Positions 56,801-64,000 of a DNA stretch of 64,000 bases are shown here, one piece after another. The stretch spans positions 24,071,577-24,135,576 of the forward strand of contig NC_092800.1 of NCBI RefSeq assembly GCF_918797505.1. Reading direction: 5' to 3'. Source of the stretch: Bemisia tabaci (lineage: Eukaryota > Arthropoda > Insecta > Hemiptera > Aleyrodidae). A program made the translations under genes and the position numbers. The notes beneath the pieces are model-generated. The model ran no database searches and was not told where the DNA came from. It saw nothing but the letters and a program-made list of their open reading frames with translations. Each line of letters opens with the position of its first letter. Position 1 is the first letter of the stretch.

Positions 56801-59800
56801 TGACACATTGCAATAAAGATACGTGGTTTTCGACTTTGGCCATTGATATTTTGTCGAAGGAACATTCTTCTCTCGTTTAAATTCATTTTCTTTCATCAGA
56901 AAGTTCCGGTATGTTTCAATATTTTTGCTGTAAGAATTTATTGAAAGTTCTGAGTGCCGAAATCAATTTAGGTATTTTAATTTTCTAGCCAACAAGTTGT
57001 AATTATGCTGGTGATTGTCTAACCTGAGAGTTAGTAACCAGCAGAAAGAACCAACATATAACATTAATATTTAGGTGTGTTTCCTTATGAAAATTATTTT
57101 TCTTGCCATGTTTTGCGACAAGTCTATCCTGTAGCAATCTGAAAGTAAACAAGTTATCTTGCTTAAGATTAATACCAACCTTTCAATCCGTTTTTTAAAA
57201 TCCAAAGAAAAAGTTTTATCTAAGTATCAACCAGAACATGGCCGGAACCGATTCCCCTCAAAATATGACTCCTTCGTCAATCGCTTCTAGCTGGTCATGT
57301 TTACCCGCGTGTCATCATTTCAAAATCTTGTCTTGGATGAAATGTCACATTTTTAGACGTCAGTTTATCCTTCATCACCAATAAATTGTATAATTTCTGC
57401 TCCTCCCACCACTTTACTCTCGCTCCAATAGACATTTGGCTCTAAATAAGTACAGGAGAAAATAAACCATCAAATTCAAACCTACTTTTCCTCAATCTGA
57501 AGTTCGGTGGACGGCAAAAGTAAAAAAATTAGGTTCTTTATCTTGTAGACCAGCGAAATCTCATTTGCTTTCCTAGAAATCGATTTTGAAGATCTTTCAT
57601 GAAAGAAGCTCAAAATTTTAGCCTCTATTATTTTTTAAAAGTTTATGTCATGGTCAGTTTCTATATTATTTTGTGTGCTGTGTATTATTTTGTTTTCTAT
57701 TTATTTAAGGTAAATGATAAAATCGCTCACCAAAAACTACACTCAAGTTAGTGTTTAGTTGATGATAGCTGAGAAGTGAATTTTACTTCTTAATGTACAT
57801 TGTACTTTATTCAACATAAATTCATTCCTCACTAAATATTTCCTTGACAAATGTACGAGTATCTGTAAGGGACTGTTCATGCTTGGCGTTAACTATGAGG
57901 ACCCTCACGACTTCAGTTTGAAAAAAATTTTTTTTTTTTTTTTTTAAATTATCAGCAGCCCATTGAACTGTTGTCTTCATATTTTATTTAAAATTTGTTG
58001 ATGAACTTATTCAACAACACAAGCCTACAAGTTTTAGACAGTTAAATTTATCTACTTTCTTCTCTTATAATTATTTAATGTTTCTTTTTTTTATCCTTTC
58101 GAAACCATTTTATCAACTTGTTTTAAATTTTCGTTTAGTTTTCTTTTCATTTCAGTTTTTCAGTTTTTTTTATTTTGGTTTTTTTTGTGTTGATTTTTTG
58201 TTTGTTTTTGTTTTTTTAGTGGGTGGACGCTAATGCTGAAGAGGTAAAAAATTACGCTCTTTAAATCGGTTTAACTGCACCTTTATCACCTTGTGGTGTC
58301 AGGGGCAGCACAATCTATCTCTTATGCATGCCATCCACCAGCAATGCACTGATTTGTTGGGCTTGGCTCTGTTGTTAAATGCTTGCTCAATTGTGTCGTT
58401 AGACACATTTTCTCTCGCTTGAGAGAAGCTATCATTTCTCTTTTTCTTGTTCCTCTTTCGGGAGGGTGGCAATCCCAAACATTGCAGTATGTAATACCAT
58501 GTTGTTGCGTTTACTCCTGTTTGGTTTTAAAAGGAAAAATAATGTGAATTAGGATGCATTATTTGTTTCAACTATTTCGCATTATATTCTTCTAAGCTGC
58601 TTTTCAACCAATTCCTCATTTTGAAAGATTGATATCTTGATGGTATGGCAGTCATCACCTTGGTTTTCCCTTCAATATCCGTCCTGTAACTCCCTCAATA
58701 TCCAGCCATAGTGTCTTAATCACAGGCCCCATCGTCCTCTCAGACTCTGATTTCTTTTTTTTTTTTTTTGGCATCTTCAATTCCTGTAAATAGAGAGTTG
58801 ATATTTGTTGATAGTTCGTTGTACAATGAGATACCCATGACTTGGGTAACATTGCGAAACATCCTAATTTATGAAGTGCGTTTCGATCCCTTATTTAAAT
58901 GTGGCTTTAACAAAAAAATCATAAGTAACGCAATGATCTAGTTTGAAAGTGTCTTGAATCCAAGAGAATTAGATTTTTTTTGCCTCTCATTTCCCTGCCC
59001 AGCTAAATAAAATGCAGGTGATGATTTTCCTTGTTCCATTTTACTTTAGCGTCCTATTTTATACCCTACCTTTAGCTTTGTACTAGACCCACCAATCAAA
59101 TTAAAGTATTATTTGCTTGCACGAGCATGTATCCGAGCATGTCCTCCGATCATTCAAATTTTCTTAGGAGGAACATCTTGATATTCAAAGGTGCCTTTTA
59201 TTTTCAATTCTTCTCTCTTGCACGGTGCTCAAGTAGGGACTAATTTTTTTTTGTATAAACTTCTCTCAGAAACTCACTGATTTATATATTGACAGCAACC
59301 CCTAAAACTCAGCATTTTCCCCTTTAATGGTGCATACTTCACGCTTAAGTGTCCCCCCCCTCCTTGACATTTTAAAGTGGTATTTTTGTTTTTTCAGTTT
59401 TTCTGTGGGTTTTCTCTGTCCTCACTTCTGAACCCAACTTTTTTTTGTTTATTACTACATGACAACCTATCCTATCAGCCATTTAGAGAACAATAGAATT
59501 TGCTAGCTAGAAAACTTAAAACATATAAAAAAGTACATACATTGTAACTCAATAGTTTTTAAAAATCGCAATTTCAGGATTCAAGCTGTTCAAAGTTTGA
59601 TTTTTCCCTGTAAGGGTCACTCAGTTTTTTTCTGGGAAGTGTAAAACCTTGTCATGATAAAAAGGTCTTTCCAGCCGCATTTTTGATTCATCTGAAATAC
59701 CATTTCATCACATGAATGTTTGTTCGTAAATTATGAATTTTATTATGAAACAGAATTTGCACACAAAAATAAAAGATGCATTGTGATATGTTTCCCTAGC

Positions 59801-62800
59801 CAAATTCAGTGTTTTCTCTCTGAATCTTACAAATTTTTTCATCACAAATGATCATGTAAACTTTCGTGCAGGGTGTCGTTTTTGTTGTTAAAAAGGTAGA
59901 ATCTGCCAAGAGCCTTTACTTAATCAATTCAAAATATTGTACGCCAGCTCAGATGCACCGGGAGTGGGAGATTTATCACTTGAAGCAGTATCTTTCATTT
60001 CCTGGTAGCAGGGGTATCGAGGAAACGCAAGATTCTGAAGTCAAATGCTGACGCCTATGAAAACTCGTTTGGAATGTGTTAATCTTTGCGGAGCGCCATG
60101 ATATATCTCATCCAAGTTGTGTAGCTGTGTTACAAATTCCAGGCAGTTATATTGTTCATGACTGCAATTGTTTTGGTGAAATTATTTAATCTTGCAAGGC
60201 CCAAAATTGCACAGCAAAACCAGGCCAGGATTTTAATATGTTTTTTTTTTCATTGAGGTCTTCGAAAATTTGTCATGATATCTACTAACAATTTTTTTCA
60301 CTGTAAACCTTTTCTCATCACAGCTTTGCCTCTTGAAAAAGCGATCTTTGTTAAAGGACTCGGTGTTGTCATTTTTCATTTCCATTCACTATGCTCATGA
60401 GAATTTGCGCTAACTGCATGTTTGCCTCACCTAAAAGTTACCAGAGATTCATTCAAGTCCTCTTCCTCGTATGCTTCTTCTCTGAATTTTACATTTTGTG
60501 GGTATCTCTCTACCTCTCATGCCCATGCTTTTTCCTTCCCTCTCCAAATTGATGCAGGCAACTATAATCTCTTTAAGCATCAAAATTGAATTTCCTTAAA
60601 ATGGGAAATTTGAGTGAATTGTAGTCTGTTCTCTTCTTTTTTCAATTTTTCGTTTTGTTCGAAGGAACAATTCTCAGTTTGCACATGCTTTTCTTTCCGT
60701 GGTAATGTTTAATATAAAATGCTCTCCTCTCTTTTAGTTTCATGCCATTTATGTTTTATTTTGAAAATTATTACTTTTGCTGTAATGGCCTGGTTTTGTT
60801 TGTGCAGTGGGTAGTGGATGGTTCTCCTACACATAGCAGTACACCCGTGAAAATCGACAGTGCTCTTCAGTTTGTCCCGAAGAACACTCATCCAAAAGAA
60901 TTCAAATTGCTTCAAAAGCAGGTCAGTTAACTTCTTATTTTTATACAAACCTATTTTGCAGCTCACAGTAGTCTCAGGGTTATCCAAACTAATTGGGACT
61001 GGGCTGGTTCTGCTAATCAAAAAGTTCGGATAATAGATGGAACACCAACACTAAATAATAAATAATGAATTAGAGCTCCTACCTCAGTTACATTGGTTGA
61101 AAGAAGGATGTGATCCGGCGTTGCTTCTGTGCCGCAGCGGCAAGGCACTAATTAAATAAGAAGCACTGCCTACTGCCTCACTACTTGACCTTTGCACTAT
61201 CAGGTGTTGCACCGGACACAGTCCACTGCAGTCCGAAATTCGGCCGCGTGTGCTTGCCAAATCAGTTCTGATAATACCGTGTTCGGATAACCCGGAGACC
61301 ACTGTGCATTTAAACAATGCCAGGAATATGGTAACATATTCCCTAGGTCCAGACTAGCAGACTGATTTTAATAAAGTTTAGTTTAATTCTCAGGAACAGA
61401 AATCATCAATGTACCTAGATTTCTACAACGCAAACTCCCAAGTTCATAAAAGCTCCCAAAGTTGAAGCCGTAACGGACAAGATCACCCATGTTTTGGAGA
61501 GAGTGGACCTTTATATTCAGAGAGACTCTTCATGTACAGATAGGGAGAAAATTCATTAGCATGGTTGCTGTGGAAGCAACCTTTGAGTCTTTGCCCAAAG
61601 TGGCAACCCTGCGAATTTATTTGCTTTTTGCTTGTACATGAAGAGTTTGTCTGGATACATAGGAGGGCTCATACCATGAAATAGGTGATCCCCTCCATTA
61701 AAGCCTCAATTTTTAGAGCTTTTGTGGAGCTTACGTTAGTTGTACATTTATGTGGCATGCAAGAGCTTCATTTAACGAGATCATCTCAGTTATGAGAAGA
61801 ATATGAAACCCAATCAAACTACACATTGCTGTGAGGAACTACAATCTCTGGCTTGTTTCAGAAACAACATGTGTGGTGTTGGTTTCCTTATGGAGATAGG
61901 TGTTTCTGTGGGTGAGTCAGAAATAAGTAGTGGCTCCTACTTGCAAAATGTAGTCCAAATAAAGCCTAGGAAGAGGATACTAAGCCACAGGATACTTTTC
62001 ACACTAATTTTTGTGTTTTCCGGGTCAAATTTGGGCCAAAATGTTCTGAATTTTTTCCTCCATGCTTTGATAAAGTTACGGAAAATTTCCTTTCGCAAGA
62101 TAAGGTCTCTTTTCACAGATCTGATTGCATTTTTTTCCTAAGATTATGTTTTAGTCATGCTTATCACAAGTGAAAGTTGATCATATCTTCTCTCTCATTA
62201 ATGTTCGCTGGTTTTTTCTGTTTATAGATAAAAGAAAATAGGAGAGCTGATAAAATAACATCCGGACCTCAATCACATATTCTGGAAGGTGTTTCTTGGG
62301 AGGAAGCAAAGAAACTGCAGGTAAGACAACACTCTCCTCATTTCACTATCCGACTTTGTAATTTTATTTCACCTACCTTTCTTAAATTTGATCCTTGCTG
62401 CTTAAACCTTTCTGAATTGATGGTAGCTCATTACATTTTTCCTTGCTTAAAACTCACTTGTGAGTTGATTTTATTGATTTGAAAATAATTTTTAATCAAC
62501 AATTACCATTCATTTCACAAGTTGTGTTACCCATATTATTTTTCTCCCTGGGAACCTTAACGAACTTCTGATATTAATTCACGACCAAGTTTGAGCGTTT
62601 ACTAACATTTTAACTTACGACTTATTTTGGACAGCAGTTAATTGGGCTTTGATTTCATAAAATGAGATTTTTCGATGAATCTTTTTATTAACTTGTATCA
62701 AAGGTTATTATCCAGTGTTTTTAAAATTTCTTCTTGTGGAAAGTTGAATGTAAATTTTTGTATTTTTTAAGGATGCTAATGTCACTGAAACTGGAGATCA

Positions 62801-63993
62801 AGTCATTGTTGTCGGAGCAGCCTCAAAAGGTATCATTCAACGAGAATTTCAACATCACGCTACTGTTTATAAAACACCTTATGCCAAAAATCCATTTGAC
62901 ACCGTGACAGACCAGGAGTTAGAAGACTACAAAAAAGTTGTCACCAGGAAGCAGAAAGGAGAATATTCATGTGAGTCATCTAAATTGTTTTTTTTTTTTG
63001 TTCATCACTTAGCTGTATAGGAGGATTGCAGCCCATAGTTAGTTTGCATTTGTAAATTTTAGAAATTTTTGTAATTTTAGTCATTACTAGAGACTTCGTG
63101 GCTGTTGGTTTGACCGATGGAAAGGAGTCTACATTAAAGGACTGATTAAAAGATTTGTCATGGTAGAACCTTTAAAGACTGGCCATAGTCCAAAATGCGT
63201 CAAGTAAAGCGAATCTAAAAGAGCGGCGAGTGCTACCTAAAATATTTTAAAAAGAGCTGACTGATTGAAAATTAGCTGAAGGATTTCATAGAATCCACTA
63301 TTACATCAATATTCGGAATCTTGTGACAAACCTCTAAACCGTACGTAACTCAATGTCAGTTAAAATTGGTTCGGAAGAACTGGTTTTGAGAGACTGTTGT
63401 GATTGATCGAGCATAATAAACATGAAATGAACGTGAATCTCTGTGCGTATCTCCTACGCATGGATGAAACATATCTTCTACAAGTTACAGGATTCCCAGC
63501 ATTATTGCAAGGATATTGGATCAGGAATATTTTCCCAGTTTAGTGTATTTTGACAAGCAACCTTTTTCCCGTCACTGGTCCACAAAATTGTCTCATGTCC
63601 AAACATGGTTAGCTTAGTCTTAATGTTTTTTGGGGAAAAAAAAAGAAAAGAAAGAATAATACACTGTTGGTTTAGAGATTTTGATAAAACATTCGAAAAT
63701 CATTGTCACCTTGCAGAAGTCATTTTATGAAAGGACGTTTTATCAAATGTCCGTGTAGTATTTTCTTCGTTTTTTAGCATCCTTTACTTCTTTCTTTGGT
63801 TACCAGTCTAAATTTGCCTTAGTTCGTTGTTGGAACAATATACGTTATAAATAACGTTACCTAATCATAGTCATAACCACCTCTATTTTTTTTTCAGATG
63901 ACGATTCAGAAAGTGAAGGATTCTCCTCTTCTGCTGCCTTACCACCATCAGGACGAGGTTTCATCAGTGAAACTGAAGATGATAGTAGAGGAG
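44714..63993 (+). CDS. hts: Adducin (hu-li tai shao orthologue), 12 constitutive coding exons, 3' end outside the window
   Basis: Adducin caps actin filament ends and recruits spectrin to them at the plasma membrane. Joining 44714-44818, 46031-46214, 47207-47358, 48371-48601, 49262-49402, 50060-50158, 50798-51060, 52914-53040, 60808-60921, 62228-62320, 62772-62970 and 63898-63993 gives one open frame of about 601 codons, every junction having GT/AG and matching phase. Residues about 1-120 are the polar N-terminal segment. Residues about 126-310 are the class II aldolase-like head, with the IHVHTP motif (His216, His218) and a GETVEEAF motif. Residues about 310-434 are the neck. From 435 the tail starts with WVVDGSPTHSS, followed by the conserved GPQSHILEG and NPFDTVTDQELEDYKK stretches. 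The ATG has a good insect context (caaaATG) 17 nt inside an exon that starts at an acceptor, so the 5' UTR is split. Adducin tails normally end in a basic MARCKS-like region, which would lie beyond 64000. Identity is sure; the exact isoform set is not. Confidence 0.95.
44879..45109. mobile_element. Transib-like MITE, copy 6, in adducin intron 1
   Basis: CACAGTGGATCGAGCCAATA to (minus) CACATTGGATCGAGTCAAC. The flanks CGCCG (44874-44878) and CACCG (45110-45114) differ by one CpG-type transition. It starts 61 nt after the exon 1 donor. Confidence 0.9.
46031..46214 (+). CDS. hts: Adducin exon 2 (codons 36-97)
   Basis: Acceptor TTCTCAG ends at 46030; donor GTAAGT begins at 46215, leaving phase 1. 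It encodes a charged helix (DMREMERRKRVEMIMNS) followed by the conserved block around EELERIIEIQ and GPAGLLQQISDIMGG, typical of the segment just before the adducin head domain. Confidence 0.93.
46681..46928. repeat. GGTGAAACTACCAAACC foldback MITE, copy 2, in adducin intron 2
   Basis: ATTGAAACTCTCAAACCATG and its partner TACGTGGTTTGGAAGTTTCA, with GTCTGCGACATCGCAAACC near the right arm, match the copy at 34099 with moderate decay. Confidence 0.8.
47207..47358 (+). CDS. hts: Adducin exon 3 (codons 97-147)
   Basis: Acceptor TTTCAG ends at 47206; donor GTGAGT begins at 47359, phase 0. It contains the invariant-looking PINDIRGVESMGYAKGEK block and enters the aldolase-like head at YRLIDLYGWAQGINNLIT. 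Confidence 0.95.
47359..48370 (+). other. Adducin intron 3
   Basis: AT-rich intron with no clear repeat ends. A TTTTCC microsatellite (48303-48325) precedes the acceptor. Confidence 0.85.
48371..48601 (+). CDS. hts: Adducin exon 4 (codons 148-224), core of the aldolase-like head
   Basis: Acceptor TACTTCAG ends at 48370; donor GTAAGA begins at 48602, phase 0. It encodes NPHGMLYHELTASSLVK, GTTNFPVN, HAAVHAARPDIKCV and IHVHTP. The two histidines of IHVHTP correspond to the metal-ligand pair of true class II aldolases; adducins keep the fold but are not known to be enzymes. Confidence 0.96.
48602..49261 (+). other. Adducin intron 4
   Basis: AT-rich intron; no gene or repeat ends seen. A short AAATAAATAAAT run is near 48893. 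Confidence 0.85.
49262..49402 (+). CDS. hts: Adducin exon 5 (codons 225-271)
   Basis: Acceptor ATTGTTTCAG ends at 49261; donor GTAAGT begins at 49403, phase 0. It contains CLSGLLPISQEAVSVGEVSYH, a signature of the adducin head, then a charged segment (DAEEKDKIGRSLGPINK). Confidence 0.95.
49403..50797 (+). other. Adducin introns 5 (49403-50059) and 6 (50159-50797)
   Basis: AT-rich intron DNA on either side of exon 6; no repeat family recognised. The 86-codon open frame at 50321-50581 is asparagine/isoleucine/lysine-rich AT chance sequence. Confidence 0.8.
50060..50158 (+). CDS. hts: Adducin exon 6 (codons 272-304)
   Basis: Acceptor GTCTACAG ends at 50059; donor GTGAGC begins at 50159, phase 0. 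It encodes the end of the head domain with ANKGALCCGETVEEAFF. Where class II aldolases carry a third histidine ligand (N-H-G) this protein has N-K-G. Confidence 0.95.
50798..51060 (+). CDS. hts: Adducin exon 7 (codons 305-392), neck region
   Basis: Acceptor TTTTACAG ends at 50797; donor GTAAGC begins at 51061, phase 2. It encodes the neck, including FEALMRMLDNAGFRTGYIYR followed by a proline-rich linker and the acidic LLEEEEMYKQG. The neck is the part of adducin associated with oligomerisation. Confidence 0.94.
51631..51892 (+). repeat. 262-bp direct repeat, first copy (adducin intron 7)
   Basis: Starts GATGAGAAGGTGTTGACACT and ends GTGGTGGATGATGTAAT. The second copy is at 52187-52448, 556 bp downstream, with about four differences by eye (roughly 98 percent alike). 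The 294 bp between them begin GGACCACTAG and carry no open frame. Confidence 0.95.
52187..52448 (+). repeat. 262-bp direct repeat, second copy (adducin intron 7)
   Basis: Nearly identical to 51631-51892. It could be one half of a recent tandem duplication, or a pair of short LTRs. Against LTRs: no TG...CA ends, no clear primer-binding site and no polypurine tract. Confidence 0.95.
52914..53040 (+). CDS. hts: Adducin exon 8 (codons 392-434)
   Basis: Acceptor CTTTACAG ends at 52913 and continues the phase-2 codon as Gly. It encodes QWKRYADGRKSHDRTRWLNS, then an ending of type TPDPKKITK, which is the conserved junction into the adducin tail. The donor GTAGAG at 53041 is weaker than the others, and reading through it meets a stop 11 codons later, so a short isoform is possible. 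Confidence 0.94.
53041..53073 (+). CDS. hts: Possible read-through C-terminus of a short adducin isoform
   Basis: If the exon 8 donor is not used, the frame adds ten residues (VEMIHFEDRK) and stops at TAG 53071-53073. The product would be about 444 residues: head and neck without the tail. AATAAA signals at 53395-53400 and 55669-55674 could end such a transcript. Short tail-less adducins are known in other animals; here this is inference from sequence alone. Confidence 0.35.
   Translation, partial: VEMIHFEDRK
53395..53400 (+). promoter_or_regulatory. Candidate poly(A) signal AATAAA
   Basis: AATAAA lies 322 nt after the read-through stop of adducin exon 8, followed by a T-rich stretch. A second AATAAA is at 55669-55674. 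Either could polyadenylate a short isoform; chance occurrence in AT-rich intron DNA is a real alternative. Confidence 0.3.
55669..55674 (+). promoter_or_regulatory. Candidate poly(A) signal AATAAA, distal
   Basis: AATAAA in TTTAATAAAGGA, with T-rich sequence following, about 2.6 kb after the exon 8 read-through stop. The interval before it shows no repeat family that I recognise, which would fit a long 3' UTR but equally an intron. Confidence 0.25.
58220..58243 (+). CDS. hts: Possible adducin microexon, 24 nt (WVDANAEE)
   Basis: A long T-rich tract ends in TTTTTTTAG at 58219; the next 24 nt encode WVDANAEE in phase 0 on both sides, followed by GTAAAA. It begins with TGG-GTG like constitutive exon 9 (TGG-GTA), so it could be an optional insert or the first part of an alternative tail. 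Only transcripts can decide. Confidence 0.4.
59872..60051 (+). CDS. hts: Possible alternative terminal exon of adducin (59 codons and stop)
   Basis: Acceptor TTCGTGCAG ends at 59871. From 59872 there is an open phase-0 frame of 59 codons beginning GVVFVVKKVESAK and ending at TGA 60049-60051. Phase matches both exon 8 and the 24-nt microexon. Splicing 8 to microexon to this exon would give a protein of about 501 residues with a novel tail. I recognise no homology in the 59 residues. A donor-like GTAGAA after the eighth codon offers an alternative reading as a second 24-nt microexon (59872-59895). Confidence 0.35.
   Translation, partial: GVVFVVKKVESAKSLYLINSKYCTPAQMHREWEIYHLKQYLSFPGSRGIEETQDSEVKC
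60808..60921 (+). CDS. hts: Adducin exon 9 (codons 435-472), start of the tail
   Basis: Acceptor TTTGTGCAG ends at 60807; donor GTCAGT begins at 60922, phase 0. It encodes WVVDGSPTHSSTPVKID then LQFVPKNTHPKEF, close to the sequence that follows KITK in insect adducins, so this is the constitutive continuation of exon 8 across an intron of 7.8 kb. Confidence 0.93.
60964..61306. repeat. Element with TTATCCGAAC-type inverted ends (adducin intron 9)
   Basis: CACAGTAGTCTCAGGGTTAT at the left and, on the minus strand, CACAGTGGTCTCCGGGTTAT followed by CCGAACACGG at the right. The GGTTATCCGAAC core resembles pogo/Tigger ends. Despite CACAGTG, the flanks CAGCT and CATTT do not match, so this is not assigned to the Transib-like group. 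Confidence 0.7.
61400..61765. repeat. ATGGAGATG-family MITE, highly diverged copy (adducin intron 9)
   Basis: Keeps the internal order AACTCCCAAGTTCATAAAAG, GATAGGGAGAAAATTCATTA, AAGTGGCAACCCTGCG and CCCCTCCATTAAAGCC, but the ends are decayed. It is clearly older than copies 1-3. Confidence 0.7.
61811..61958. repeat. GGACTACATTTTG-type foldback, diverged copy (adducin intron 9)
   Basis: CAATCAAACTACACATTGC and TACAATCTCTGGCTTG pair loosely with AAATAAGTAGTGGCTCC and TTGCAAAATGTAGTCC. Subfamily of the copy at 21703. Confidence 0.7.
62228..62320 (+). CDS. hts: Adducin exon 10 (codons 473-503)
   Basis: Acceptor TTTATAG ends at 62227; donor GTAAGA begins at 62321, phase 0. It encodes IKENRRADKITSGPQSHILE and a short amphipathic segment. 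The GPQS motif is shared with vertebrate adducin tails. Confidence 0.93.
62772..62970 (+). CDS. hts: Adducin exon 11 (codons 504-570)
   Basis: Acceptor TTTTTTAAG ends at 62771; donor GTGAGT begins at 62971, phase 1. It contains VVGAASKGIIQREFQHHATV and NPFDTVTDQELEDYKK, the conserved tail segment before the variable, acidic C-terminal part. Confidence 0.93.
63898..63993 (+). CDS. hts: Adducin exon 12 (codons 570-601), last exon in the window
   Basis: Acceptor TTTTTTTTCAG ends at 63897. It encodes an acidic, serine-rich, probably disordered segment (YDDSESEGFSSSAALPP and SETEDDSRG). A donor GTATGC starts at 63994, phase 1; exon continuation past the window edge cannot be excluded. Confidence 0.8.
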
Positions 63994-64000
63994 GTATGCT

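Larger units (their letters stand above)
53074..58219 (+). other. Adducin intron 8 (first part), no gene seen
   Basis: About 5.1 kb of AT-rich DNA, unusually free of the MITE families that crowd the upstream region. It holds a TTTA/TCTA microsatellite (about 56624-56660) and a TA run (56723-56742). The 75-codon frame at 56227 lacks any motif. Its repeat-poor character would fit an alternative 3' UTR in its first part. Confidence 0.6.

Overview
The window looks like nuclear DNA of an insect, probably a hemipteran. A whitefly such as Bemisia tabaci is my leading guess, from the style of the repeats; that is inference. The signs of a eukaryote are GT/AG introns up to several kilobases, AT-rich non-coding DNA, and dozens of non-autonomous DNA transposons, many nested in one another. 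A run of exactly 500 N (10731-11230) is an assembly gap.

Right third (about 44.7-64 kb, + strand): one recognisable protein gene, adducin (Drosophila hts), a membrane-skeleton protein. Twelve constitutive coding exons join in a single open frame from ATG 44714 to 63993, giving about 601 residues. The gene runs off the right edge, so the end of the tail and any MARCKS-like region are missing. The long interval between exons 8 and 9 holds a possible 24-nt microexon, a possible alternative terminal exon with its own stop, and a read-through short isoform with two downstream AATAAA signals. The first coding exon begins at a splice acceptor, so a non-coding first exon must lie further upstream.

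Left two thirds (1 to about 44.7 kb): no protein gene that I can support. The longer open frames are low-complexity, run across transposon ends, or are shadows. I find more than a dozen repeat families: a Transib-like family with RSS-like CACAGTG termini and 5-bp CG-rich target duplications (six copies); a CAGGGTGTCTA family with 5-bp duplications; an ATGGAGATG family that duplicates AT; hAT-like elements with 8-bp duplications; several foldback families; and a short retro-insertion with a 15-bp target duplication. Because they nest, relative insertion order can be read directly.

Most unusual are an array of seven short hairpins, each with a 3-nt loop (8746-8899), a 1.5-kb element with six and five subterminal GTCCAC/GTGGAC repeats around a large central palindrome (16092-17604), and a sequence matching a recursive (zero-length-exon) splice site at 26368/26369. 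No tRNA, rRNA, CRISPR array or transposase/reverse-transcriptase coding sequence was seen.
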